A DNA stretch of 64,000 nucleotides from Adenophora triphylla var. japonica (lineage: Eukaryota > Streptophyta > Magnoliopsida > Asterales > Campanulaceae): the NCBI GenBank assembly GCA_022495995.1, contig JAFEMH010002443.1, positions 248,001 to 312,000 of the forward strand, in the 5' to 3' direction. A model generated the notes under the pieces. The model was not told the DNA's origin. It searched no databases and was given only the letters and a program-made list of their open reading frames with translations. This document shows, piece after piece, positions 46,590 through 57,743 of this stretch. Every line of letters begins with the position of its first letter. Positions within the stretch are counted from its first letter, which is position 1. Position numbers and translations under genes: made by a program.

Positions 46590-47100
46590 CCCGTGACACC
46601 ACCACGCCCTTCACACCGACCTCGAAGGGCTACCACATCTTAGGGACACCACCACGTCCTCACAATTGACCTCGGCGGTCACACAACACTTCAGTGGCAC
46701 CACCACGCCCACACTCACAAATTCACGACCTCCGAACTACGACTGTGCTTGATTCCCGCCTGTGGATACGTAGGAATCCTATCACAGTGGTCCAGCCATC
46801 GACCTATGCGGTCACCTGCAGACACCACCACGTCCTCACAATTGACCTCGGCGGTCACCACATCCCAGACACCACCACGTCTTACCACCGACCTCGGCGG
46901 TCACACAACACTTCGTGGCACCACCACGCCCGCATGCACAAAACACTCACCCCACACCCGAACTACGACCTGTGCTTGATTCCCGCCGGGGATACGTAGG
47001 AATCCTATCACGTGGTCCAGCCTATTGACCTAAACGGTCACACAAAAGGACACCACCACGTCCTCACATTGACCCTCACGGTCACTTCCTCTCCCAAAGA
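46590..47100. repeat. Tandem repeat block 3 with pol-3' motif copies
   Basis: Six or more copies of a unit contain ACACCACCACGTCCTCACA and GACCTCGGCGGTCAC. They are interleaved with two copies of the pol-3' motif GAACTACG...GCTTGATTCCCGCC...GGATACGTAGGAATCC (46733-46783 and 46958-47008). Confidence 0.85.
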
Positions 47101-47165
47101 CGCGATCCGTATTAGGACCACTTATCTTATCGGTGACCCCACTTCTTTCATAAGTGACGTCTGTC

Positions 47166-47174
47166 GAGGGGCTT
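47166..47174 (+). other. Polypurine tract of element II (probable)
   Basis: GAGGGGCTT lies directly before the 3' LTR. It is similar to GAGGGGCTAAC in element I. Confidence 0.55.
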
Positions 47175-48583
47175 CGTAAGTACCCCAATCCGGATCACCC
47201 CTTTCAAACACACGGAAACACCGCAGACTCATCCACGCAAATCTCGTAGACCTCTCTCACTCAAAACCCTCTCAAAACCCTCTCAAACCCCCAACCAAAC
47301 CAAGGGAGGAGCCTTTCTGGGATAAAAGGGACAAAGGACCTTTGGGAATTTTCAGAAATCGAAAAGCAATTAAGGTCCGTACGGACCTCTTTGTTTCAAT
47401 GATTACCGAATCCCCTTAAAGTCCACAATATTCCCTCAAATCCCGGAGAAATGATTAATTCCTGCGAGTTGGTCCGTACGGACCTCTTTGCATGCAAGAT
47501 GGTCCGTACGGACCTTATTGCTCAGTGGGAACACCATCATTCCGGAATATTCTCCATCATTGCGCATTCCCTCAAATCGAGGAAATCCAAAATTACGGAT
47601 AACCAAGAAGGTCCGTACGGACCTCTTTGCTCCGAAATTTTTACTATAAATAGAGGGCTTCCCCTCCTCATTTTCACACACCTCCCTCTTCTCTCTTCCT
47701 CCCTTAGCCTTCTCGGCTCCTCTAAGTCCTCTCGAGGCACTCCCGCCCCTTTCGGATCCTTCCGAGGCCTTCCGAGCTCCTCGTGGTGCTCCGAAGCCTC
47801 CCCGAGCGCTCCCGAGACGCTCCCGCGCCGCCCGAGGCACTCTCGAGGTACTCGAGGCCCCTCGTGGTACTCCGAGGCCTTGCTCGGGTCTTTCCACGCG
47901 TGTCCCGCTCTTTCCGAGTCAAACCGACGATCCCAAACCACGCCGAACCTCGCCCGAGTGACTCCGCCACCACAACGCACGCCGAACCTCTCGCCCGAGT
48001 GATCCCGACGATCCCCACGCACGCCGAACCTCTCGCCCGAACGCAGCCTTACAACCTCAACTCACGCCGAAACTGCGTCCGCAGACAACCGGTCCCTCTC
48101 CCGAAGCAATCCCGATCCGTACCGAACGCTACTCCGACCTCAAACACTATTCCCAAGCGGAAGATGTGTATTACGAACCAACATTGGTAAGGCTTCCTTC
48201 CTATACTATTTCAATACATTTCCATACATAGCATACAATGTAGACATCCGATACAGCATGCATTTTTAAAAGCACACACACACACACACAACATTTAAAG
48301 GATATTAGGGGTATCCGAAAGACTCGTTTTACGAGGCTACTCGGGTGAGCTCTAATATTCTAATATTCTCTTCCCGGGGAGTCATCTGACCTCCGAACTC
48401 AAAATCTCATCACACAAAAACAGTTTAAAATTATCTTTAAACTGATGCCCTTTTTCAATGTTTTGGGCTTAATAAAAACGGCGTGGCGACTCTACAAATG
48501 CGAAAACAAACGGCGAGACACCTCCAACGCGAAAGACGCCAGATGCCGGGGCCGCGAGGCCTGCTCGGATCCGGGTAATTTCA
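47175..48583 (+). mobile_element. 3' LTR of element II
   Basis: It begins CGTAAGTACCCCAATC, with the terminal T changed to C, and ends GGGTAATTTCA at 48583. It has four perfect palindromes (47374-47387, 47471-47484, 47501-47514, 47610-47623), TATAAATA at 47645-47652, and a PBS-like TGGCGACTCT at 48484-48493. It differs from the 5' LTR mostly by short indels. Confidence 0.9.
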
Positions 48584-49443
48584 GTGTGTGACGTACGGGC
48601 CACAGCCGAAGTCAACGTCCTTAAGTTAAGGCGGGGATCGTGCCAAAATTTGGGCATGACCTCTCCTGACTCGCTTGTGCGAGAGACCTTAGCTTTTTAG
48701 CGTTGGCCAAGTTGTGGCTGGTACGATACATACGGCGCGGTTTGGTGACACGGCGTCACATTGAACCTTCGGGTATATTTTTCGGCAGAGCTCCGCGTCA
48801 AAGTCAAGGCTGAAAAGCTCAAGACTTCGGGTCGGGAACGACCTTTGGTCTCAAACTCTCGAGCTTGACTCGGAGCGGGGCCCGGCGTTAAAAACATAAA
48901 CTTAGGCTTTATGACACGAGCTAAGCCAAAAACCAACCGGGGTCTTGGACAAAGTGTGACACAAAGAGTGCATGGCTTACACGGGCTAGGATGGGATGTT
49001 TGGGACGACCCCGTGCGCCCCCGAAAGGCATCTGGCAGGCCAATCGGAGTGCAACTGATAAGGCCATCCCGGGTTAGGGGTTGTAGTGTGCAGTGTACCG
49101 AGGCAGCAAGTGCACGTGAAGTGCGCTGTTCCGAGGCAGCAAGTGCGCGTAGTGTGCAGTCACTAAAATTCCTTTTCTGAGTAAAACAGAGATTTTTTCA
49201 GAATGTGTCTTAAAGAGTTTATGATGCGCAGTTCAAAAGACAGCAATGAAAATCAAGCATGAATGGGGATGCACAAACATGGTAAGATTTTGAAAAGTTG
49301 ACAATGTAATGCCTTTGAAAAAAAAACAAACCGTTCGAGGTTTAAAGTAATACACGCACACGAAAACGAGGAAGGGTAAACGAAAGTTTGACCCATGGTA
49401 GGCTTTTTAGAAAACAACGGTAGTTTTTAAAAAAGTATCTTTT
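48584..49443 (-). other. 5' leader of element IV
   Basis: On the minus strand it matches the element V leader (for example CGGTTGGTTTTTGGCTTAGC beside CGGTTGGTTTTTAGTTTGG). It stops at the element II LTR. No gag follows on this side, so element IV is truncated or continues elsewhere. Confidence 0.55.
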
Positions 49444-49460
49444 CCCCAGCGGAGTCGCCA
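49444..49460 (-). other. Primer-binding site of element IV
   Basis: On the minus strand TGGCGACTCCGCTGGGG stands two bases after the LTR end AATTTCA. It is the cleanest PBS in the window. Confidence 0.8.
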
Positions 49461-49462
49461 AC

Positions 49463-51400
49463 TGAAATTACCCGGGATTTCGCGCGGAGCGAAACGCGGT
49501 TGTCTTTCGCGGAGGGGTTGGTGTCTGAGACCTCGCTTCATGGGAAAGAAAAATGAGGAGTCGACACGCGGTTTTTGTATTTTGAGCCCAAACGTTGAGA
49601 AACGGCTATTGTGAAAAGGTGTCGTTTTTATTGGTAGCAAAAACTTAGGAAAAGGCTTTGAAAACGGGGATCATTTTTATTGGCAGCAAAAACGAGTAAA
49701 AAGCTTTTTGTACCAGAGATTGTTAGGTTCGGAGGTCAAGTTACGTTTCGGGTAGAGTATTACGAGATCGCCCGAAACGCCTCGCATGACGAGTCTTTCT
49801 ACCTTTCTCGAAATCGTGTGTGTGTGGGTGTGTGTGTGTGTCTTTTGAAATGGGGGCTTGAATGACAAGCTTAATCTTGGTTTGAATGACAAACGTTGAT
49901 TAGGTGAATTTGTTTGAAAAGCATTTGAGCGTTTGAATGACAAACGTCGGTTTTGAGTTTGAAATGAGCGTTTGCGTGGCAAACTTCGATTTTGAGTTTG
50001 AAATGAGCGTTTGCGTGGCAAACGTCGATTTTGAGTTTGAAATGAGCGTTTGCATGGCAAACGTCGATTTTGAGTTGAAAAGGAGTTCAAAGGTCGAACT
50101 CCGGTTTTTTTTTTTTAACCGGGCGTGTCATTGTTAACGATTTTTACGGGAAAATGCATTTTAAATGATATGCGATCAACGAATCGGGTTGCGACTCGGA
50201 CTTTGAAAAGTAAATACTATCACGATCCAAACGGGTCGGACTTTGTAAATGACAGTATTTAAAGTGCGGTATCAACGGAATCAAACGATCCGGATTCGTA
50301 AATGACGATCAACGAGGCCAAACGGCTTGGATTTGTAAATGACGATCAACGAGGCCAAACGGCTCGGATTTGTAAATGACAGAAATTAAAATGACGATCG
50401 ACGGATCGATCGATCCGAAATTGGTAAATGACAATAAAAGTAAACGGAACGGGGTCGGAACGCCGTTTTAACCCGTGATTACTTCTCTTACGGAAAGAGA
50501 AGAGGATCGAGGGGCTAAAACGTATCGGACCCCGTTAGATGGAGGCGTCTACATTTCGATTACGACGTTTGAAACGGTTGTAGCGACTGACGCGTAAACC
50601 GAGACGGAAGGAGAGATTTAGAGAGAGGGAGTTATACCTATGGCTAGGGTTGACTCCTTTGGCTCGGGAGGTGTGTACGGGACACGGAAAGTGATTCGAA
50701 AGGTTGTTTCGAAGTAGTAAGGTGCGTATTTGATCGAAATACGAAGGTTTCACGCGAATCGAGACAGAACGGAGGCTCGGAAGGGGTGAAATCAGTTTGG
50801 GCCGAGGGGGTGGTGAATTTTTGGTGTTAAAAATTCCTCTTTCTTGCCTTTGACAGCAACTTCTATTTATAGGGTGAAAATTGCAGTAGGAGTCCGGACG
50901 GACTTGGACTGAATCCAGGGGTTTTTGGGTATTTTGGAAATCTGGGGGACTTGCTGGCAATTTCAGGAAAAGTGCACAGGGAGTCCGGCCGGACTTTGAC
51001 TGTATACCAGGGGTATTTTAGTCTTTTCCCTTTGAATTTGATTGAAGGGTGACTAGAGGGAGGTGGCATGCGTGCCAAGTGTCCCTCTGAGTCACCAGCC
51101 ATGTGGGATTTTGTCCCCCGGTCCCGGTTTTGTCCGTTTTTTAAAATAACAGTCCGGAAAATGTCCGAAATGCCCCCGGAAAGTGCCGGAAAATGCGTTT
51201 TTCAGGGAAAGCCATACTTTTACGTGAGATGACACGTGTTAAGTACGGTTCGACGTCGGGATGCACGGGGCAGTCCCGGGACGTCTCGTTGGCACAGCAA
51301 CGGGGAGTTTAACGAGTTCCGGTTAACCTGGAGCGGGCCAGTTAACGAATTTCGGTTAACTTTCTGACGGATTCGGACGATCCGAATTTGGGTACTTACA
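49463..51400 (-). mobile_element. 5' LTR of element IV (family B)
   Basis: It is 1938 bp, starting TGTAAGTACC at 51400 on the minus strand. TATA is at 50863-50872, palindromes at 50891-50904 and 50982-50995, and hairpins at 49781-49793 and 49745-49778. It abuts the transposon ORF at 51401. The internal PBS-like site is mutated here (GTCGACA instead of GTCGCCA). Confidence 0.9.
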
Positions 51401-52490
51401 CAAAGTAGAGAAGGAACCTTAAGAGGATAGCCTTGAAAAATGGCTTGAAGATAAAGGTGAAACCCTAGCTGCTGCCCGTGTGAAGCTCTTAAGGAAAAAA
51501 GGAAAACAGGGTGCTGGTGAAAGTGTTACCCAACCACAGGTAACACCTATGGTAACACCTACCCTTGCTCAGGTCAATATTCCATCTCATGAGGTACCTA
51601 CTCATTCCCCTCTATATTCTAATTCTCCTAGTGATGAGTTTATTGTGAATACTGATAATGACAATGATGAAGCATTTCTAAAGCCTCATTTGACCCTAGA
51701 ATTTCATAGGGAAGAAAATATGGCATATTGGTTAACTCACAATAAAAATCCTCTGTTGGTAGAAAAGAACATAGATGTTGAGGATTTGAAGTTGAATGGT
51801 GTTTATGAGTTCCTCGCTGATAGGAAGTTTTTGGTCTCCAATACCCATGCTTGTCAGTTTGTTGAAAGTGTTGTTAGAAACTTCTATGCCAACCTTAATC
51901 CCAATCTTGAGAATGAGGCTCTCCTTATTTTGGAAAAGTACATGTTTGTTAGGGGCAGAGTTTACGTGTTCACTCCTGCCATGATCAACAAAGCCCTAGA
52001 TTTGCCAAATTTGGATGACGAAAGTTTGTGTGCCAATAGGGATGTGATGGATAAGTTTCTGACAAACAACAAAGTTAGCAAGTGGCCAGTTGACCCCAAA
52101 ATAAAGTTTCCTGCCTCTAGACTTACCTCTCACTATTCCGTGTTGCACAAGTTATATATATTTAATTGGCTCCCTACCAAGAACGAGCAATATCTTACCA
52201 TGGAACAAGCAAGAGTGTTATACAAGCTAGGGAAAAGGCAACGAATTAATTTTGGGAGATTAGTTTTCAAACATTTTGCTTCACGGCCAAAGAAAAAGGA
52301 CCCTTCCTACTTCCCGTATCCTTTCCTCATTTTTAATGTCCTCAAATACCAATCCCTACCTGTCGAGGCCTCGGATGTTTTCACCTTTGGGCCAGAATTC
52401 TATACTATCGACTATCAACTGAAAAAGGGAAATAGGTATTGTGATCTGCCTTGGGTACAAACTCAAATAGCTAGTAGATTAGGTTCTACT
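51401..52490 (+). pseudogene. Plant transposon-protein ORF, 5' part
   Basis: Open from about 51422 to the solo LTR. There is no ATG, and GTG at 51480 is only an in-frame codon, so the 5' end was removed by LTR IV. The reading includes FVESVVRNFYANLNPN, KYMFVRGRVYVFTPAMINKA and LDLPNLDD, typical of the plant family annotated as putative plant transposon protein (from memory, PF20167). That domain is found in Athila- and Tat-like elements and related repeats; its function is unknown. The first third is low-complexity, Thr/Pro-rich. Codon structure is far better kept than in elements I and II. It continues at 55704. Confidence 0.7.
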
Positions 52491-55400
52491 TGTCACGACC
52501 CGAAACCTAGGCACCATTTTATTCACGTGTTGGGCACGTGGAGCGGGGGCGTAGCATTTTATTCTATGCATTTCATAATAATTGTGGTTTTTATGTGGTA
52601 GTTTTAACATTTTAATAATTTAATTGCCATTTTAGTAATGTTAATAAATTAATTTTAATTATTTAATGTCTAAATTGAATAAATAATAAATTTGTAGTTG
52701 ATACTTTAGTTGGTGAAATTTAAATAAAAAGCTTTATAAATGATGAAGGCCCTATGTGAAAATAGTAGAACCTAAGGGATTTATGGTAGTAACTAAATTC
52801 TTGGGGGCTTAAATGAAAATTCCTTTTTTATAAATATCCCACTCCTTTTATCCTTCTCCATTCTTCTTTCACCTAGGCAGAGAGAGAGAGAGGGAGTACG
52901 AGAGATGGTGAGGAAGAGAGAAAGAGAAATACTTCCTCCGTCCCCAAAATATTTTCCAAAAATTTCTAAAAATCAACCGTTGTTCCGATTGACGATCCGA
53001 CTGCGGCGGAGCGATCAAGAAGGCGAGGAGAACGTTTAGAGCCGATCAGATTCTATTTTTATTCCGGCACATTTTTGAGTAAGTTATTATGATTTCTTTC
53101 GAATAATTGTACATACTACGAGAAATGATGATATTACGTGTTTTAAATAATATTTGATATTCTGGGATCAATATATGTTTGGCTTTTGATAAATTTCGGA
53201 AATTATTTGGATTGTAGGAATAAAATAAAAGAAGATGGATTATTGAATGGGTTTTGAAGGAGTATAGATTGTATTATTGTTAAGGTGAACAATAGGAGTA
53301 AATTGAGGTTAAAATGATATGACTTCTAATCAGTAAATACATTGTTTATATAAATGTTTTGTGAATTAGGTGTTTGTCTCTGGGCTTTATGAATAATTAT
53401 GGGTGACATTACGTTGGTGGAAATTGTTTACTTTAATTGGGCACAACGCTGGGATGAGTAAAATGAAGTATGTGTTATTGTTTGGGGTTTAATATATGAT
53501 GTCATGTTATTACCCTAGAAATGATTATTGATGAAATTGATAAATTGATTGGCTTTTTGAGATAGGAATTGAAAGTAAGTAGAAAAAAAAAAGGTATAAA
53601 ATGGCTATATGGCATGAAGGAAAAATTTGGGGTATTGAATTGGAAACTTATAATAAAGTGGATTAAGGTTGTAGGGTTAGTGTGGTGATAATTGGGACGA
53701 GAATGATATGGTTGTTAAAATGTAAAAATGTTACATGGCGTAGGGAGTATAATTATAGTCTAAATATATATATCTAGTAAACCGGTTTGGTTGAAATGGA
53801 AAGATAAGCAAGTTATTATGGATTTCCTTTCGATGTTGAGCATATGCTTTGATTTATGTTTTAAAGATGTCAAAAGTTTGTTAAACTTGGTTGATTATGT
53901 GTTTGGTTGAGAAAAATGGTAGAAAGCTTGGGGTTGATGAATATGGAAAATCAATGAAATAGTTCATCACCTTTGGGATTTGTGGAGTATAAATGTTATA
54001 AGTCATGGATGGAGTGTTGTTATGAGTTAAAAATGGGGTATAAACTACTTTTGGTAGGTTGGGAATTGGTCTTGGCCTTGGGAAGAAACAGGGGAATGGA
54101 TGGAATGGTTTTGTGTAACCTTGCCGTGTCTCGCAATCTGATGTCTGATTTTGGTCGTGGCACGAGTCGTGCCAAGAAGCACGAGTCGTGCCCTTGTGCC
54201 ACTCGTGAACACGAGTCGTGAAGAATAGCCAAGTCGTTCTGGGGAGTTTGTGGGAAAAAGGCACGAGTCGTGCCAAGGGGCACGAGTCGTGCCCTGCATC
54301 AGAATTTATGAATTCACTTTTAAAGCTTGAGAACCAATTTAACTTAGAATGAGATGGAACCCTCTTCAACATAGGAGGAATTAGAACACTTGAGCTTCAT
54401 AATGATGTCTCTCGTAGTTAAAATGAAATTGGGGAAGTAGACTAAATATTGCTTGGAAAAAGGGTGGGAAGCCATTGTGGATTAATAACCAAAGTTATAG
54501 AAACTTGGTATTATGATTATGGAAATTGAACGAAAGTTGTATAATATTATATTATGAACGCGTAGGGCTATTTATATGTGATTGTATCCCTACGGGGTTA
54601 CCTATGGATGGTTATATGTTAATATGATGCGTGAAATACTTGTTGCACGACATCATTGGATTGATCATGAGCATACATTCCATATGTGAATTCTTATTAC
54701 TCATTAGTGTTTATATATATGTTACACTAATTGAGATGTTCAACATGAGTAATTGTACCATGTTTTATACTGTTCAACATGAGTAATTGTACCATGTTTT
54801 ATACTGTTCAACATGAGTAATTGTACCATGTTTTATACTGTTCAACATGAGTAAGTGTACCATGTTATATATATTGATATCCTATTGGGTGGATCTGACT
54901 TCAAGTAACTGTTATGTGCTTGAATGTGATTATGATTATGTTTAATATCAGCTGATATTTCGGGGGTATAATGGAATGCGACCACTTATGAGATGTTGTA
55001 ACATAAGGTGCTCGGATTTCATTATACTCGCGTCCGTTTCCACCCCACTGCCACGCTGGGGGCTCGCCACTAGCGAATATGCCTGCCAGCTCATAGATAC
55101 CGATACCTTACATGGTTCCTCGAAAATGGGTCTTGTAAGGCGTGAATAGGCCTAAGCCGTTCACACATATAGAGGATGGGTCTCCCATGAGGATGTAAGC
55201 CCATACCCACGTATTACGACTTATTGTTCGACGGGAAAAGGTAAGATCGTAATGTACTCGTGTTTACGTATTCCAAATATGATGTTGAACAACTTGTTTA
55301 CGTGTCGCATCTTATTTGGCATCTTGGCCATGCATAATAGCTATCGAGATTCTTTCTCACCCCCGTCTCCCTTTAATTTTTTAGATTCACCTGAGACAGT

Positions 55401-55698
55401 AGACCGATCTGGCGAGGCCGAAAGGAGTTTGGACCGTCTTTGGGTTGACCGGGTATGGTTAGTGTTGGGAGTTGGGAATAAGGTGTGATTGTTATTATTT
55501 TGAGGAAAAGTTATGTATAGCGGTTTATAAATATTTTCAGTTGTATTGTTGTAAATTAAAACAGGTTATAGTTTGGTTTCAAAAGTTTATTCAATTTTTC
55601 AATTATTTAAACAAAAAGTTTTAAAATTTTTAGAAGTTGGTTTGGGGACCCTCCAGCTGGGGCACGATTTTATAGGTCCCGGGGTGGGAGTCCTCACA
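52491..55698 (+). mobile_element. Solo LTR, TGTCACGACCC family, with 5-bp target duplication
   Basis: It starts TGTCACGACCCGAAACCTAG and ends GGGTGGGAGTCCTCACA, 3208 bp, with no gag-pol inside. It is flanked by CTACT at 52486-52490 and 55699-55703. Palindromes GGCACGAGTCGTGCC are at 54159-54173, 54260-54274 and 54279-54293, with a GCACGAGTCGTGCC copy at 54179-54192. 54738-54872 has four 34-bp tandem copies containing TTCAACATGAGTAATTGTAC. It is related to the nested element's LTRs. Confidence 0.9.
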
Positions 55699-55703
55699 CT
55701 ACT

Positions 55704-55954
55704 CCTATTAGATCTGCACCTATTCCAGCAGCTGAAAGTGTGCCTGAAAGTGTTATCAACACTTCTGACAGCACTTCCACCATGGTTAGAAAAACTATGG
55801 TACTCTAGTTTCTTCACAAGCTTATGCCTATTGTTGAAAGCAATATTAATGGCTGGCTTCAGGTTCAAACAGATATACTGGAGTTCATTTCTCAGCTTTT
55901 TTCACAAACAGGGGGAGCAAGTGTTGAAGGTGCTGCTGCAGGTGCTGGGGCTGG
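55704..55954 (+). pseudogene. Plant transposon-protein ORF, 3' part
   Basis: It resumes in the same frame as 52490 once the LTR and one CTACT are set aside: PIRSAPIPAAESVPESVINT, then a single in-frame TAG at about 55806, then HKLMPIVESNINGWLQVQ and a Gly/Ala-rich tail. It is cut off at 55955 by the LTR of element V. Confidence 0.7.
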
Positions 55955-57724
55955 TGTAAGTGTCCCAATCTGAGCCGCCAATGTTCCTTCAGCCCAATTT
56001 AACGACTTCCACGTCAAATAAACATTTAAGGGCATTTTGGTCATTTTCTAAGGAAATTTAAACAAGAAAGGACCATAAAGGAATAACAAAAATAGGTCAA
56101 AAATCGGTTGGGAAGAGTCATTTCCAAGAAATTGACAAACTTTTCATTAAATGCAAGCAGCCAAAACTGCTTTCTGCAAAGTCAGGCACACCAACATCCC
56201 CATCCGCGCGGACAGGAATGAGACTCAGTCTCGTCCGCGCGGATACCTTTGAAACCTAAAATCAGCCTATAAATTAAATCATTCTCTCTCAGTTTAAAGG
56301 ATCCCACCATTCGAACCCTATTGTTATATTCACGAAAATCCCAGAAAACAGCCTAACACTCACCCAAAAACACTCATCTAAACACAAAATCCAAACACAA
56401 ATCTTGATCATATTCAAGCCCCAAACACAAATCCAAGGAAGATAGGGTACAACCATTGGTAAACCCTCCTTCTCCTTACCTTAATCTCCCTCATCCATGC
56501 ATACATCTCACATTTTAAAGATGTAACTTGTTCATTTGCTTGTTGTTCATCTCTTGTCCTAGATCCAAGAGGATCTCCATGGAGTTCATCTCCATGGATG
56601 ATTCTCTACAAGGATCTACATTTTTTTAGCTTGTTGTTCTTCCTCTTTACATTAACTAGTTGCTACTTGATCTCTTGGCCCAAAGTGTGGTCACCTTGGA
56701 GTTCATCTCCATGGATGATCACACTAAATGGTCCATATTCTCATTTTCATCTTCTTTTATGTTAATTAGTTCTTACTTGACCTAAAATGTGGCCATCTTG
56801 GAATAAATTTCCATGGATGACCATTTTAAATGGTCTAAATTGCTTTTATTTCCTTGTAAATGTGTTCCCTAGCCTAAGGTCTTCACCTTGGAACAATTTT
56901 CATGGATGAAGATCATTGAGGTTCATAGGTTACAAAAAGGGTGAAGTTGATACATTGAGTTCAAAGATCTCAAGGATGGTCATCTTAATGACCACCTTAG
57001 AAATCCACTCTAAGGTTGATACACCCTTAACCTAAATTCAATTTCATACATTAATCTTTGTTTTATGTTAAATCCCCCCATCCTAAGCAAATGAAGTGCT
57101 TCCAAGTCCTAATGTACCCTAAGGATGGCTTGATATAGTAGATCACCACTAATCATGTTTAGTGATCACTAATCAAAGCCTAAGGAAAGTGGGGACAAGC
57201 ATGGATGCAAATTTCAAAAATATTTTTTACTTATCATTTTCTGTTGCAAACTTTAGTTCTGATTCTGTAACTCCAGTTGACATTCTGAAATTTACAGAAT
57301 CAGACTGGAAAGCTGCAAAAAAGAATATTTACTGTCCCATCCGCGCGGACAGAATTGACTCTCGCTCTGGTCCGCGCGGACAAGAACGCAATGGACAGAC
57401 ATTTTGTTTTTCAGTCATTTTTCACTCACAGAAGCATACTGTTTTGATAAATTTCAGTCCAGTCCAGTCAAAACTCTTATTTTCAGAAAATTCCTTTTGC
57501 AAAACACACACACACACACATACACATAAATGGTTTCAAGTTAGGAAGACTCATTTTACGAGGCATTCCGGGTGAACACTAACGTTCTTCCCGGAATGTA
57601 ACGTGACCTCCGAACCCACTTCTCTCATTTTGGGCATTTTTCAAAGTTTTGGCCCTTAAACTAAAAACGGCGTGGCGACTCCGTTTGATTTTTCAAAAAG
57701 AAAGAAAAATCGGTCATCATCACA
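55955..57724 (+). mobile_element. 5' LTR of element V
   Basis: It starts TGTAAGTGTCCCAATC and ends ATCATCACA, 1770 bp. TATAAATT is at 56268-56275. U5 has a (CA)n tract (57503-57520), hairpins at 57550-57562 and 57565-57597, and a PBS-like TGGCGACTCC at 57673-57682. 56520-56960 holds diverged repeats around TGGAGTTCATCTCCATGGAT. The partner LTR lies beyond the window. Confidence 0.85.
56203..56275 (+). promoter_or_regulatory. Element V LTR promoter with palindrome pair
   Basis: TCCGCGCGGA at 56203-56212 and 56234-56243 (31-bp spacing), then TATAAATT 24 bp later. A second pair with the same 31-bp spacing is at 57340-57349 and 57371-57380, downstream of the presumed transcription start. Between the first pair lies GAGACTCAGTCTC. 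Confidence 0.65.
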
Positions 57725-57725
57725 G

Positions 57726-57743
57726 TGGCGACTCCGCTGGGCA
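57726..57743 (+). other. Primer-binding site of element V
   Basis: TGGCGACTCCGCTGGGCA stands one base after the LTR end CACA. It matches the element IV site over its first 16 bases. Confidence 0.8.

Larger units (their letters stand above)
29961..48583 (+). mobile_element. Element II: Tat-type element with two antisense genes
   Basis: An 18.6-kb element with 5' LTR, PBS, leader, degraded gag, protease, RT-RNase H, second RNase H and integrase on the plus strand. After these come a DUF7745-like and a PMD gene on the minus strand, three tandem-repeat blocks, a polypurine tract and the 3' LTR. The 5-bp flanks differ (ACGGG left, GTGTG right). The left flank is element I LTR and the right flank is element IV leader, so a simple insertion is not shown. 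Confidence 0.85.

Noticed and set aside
46302..46979. ORFs through 46.2-47.0 kb
   Set aside because: These are tandem-repeat artefacts of the 40-45 bp arrays.
52491..55698. Possible gene within the 3.2-kb AT-rich block, for example the 128-residue frame near its right end
   Set aside because: Termini and target duplication show a solo LTR. Frames are short, and the one at 55573-55959 crosses the LTR border in a different frame from the interrupted ORF.
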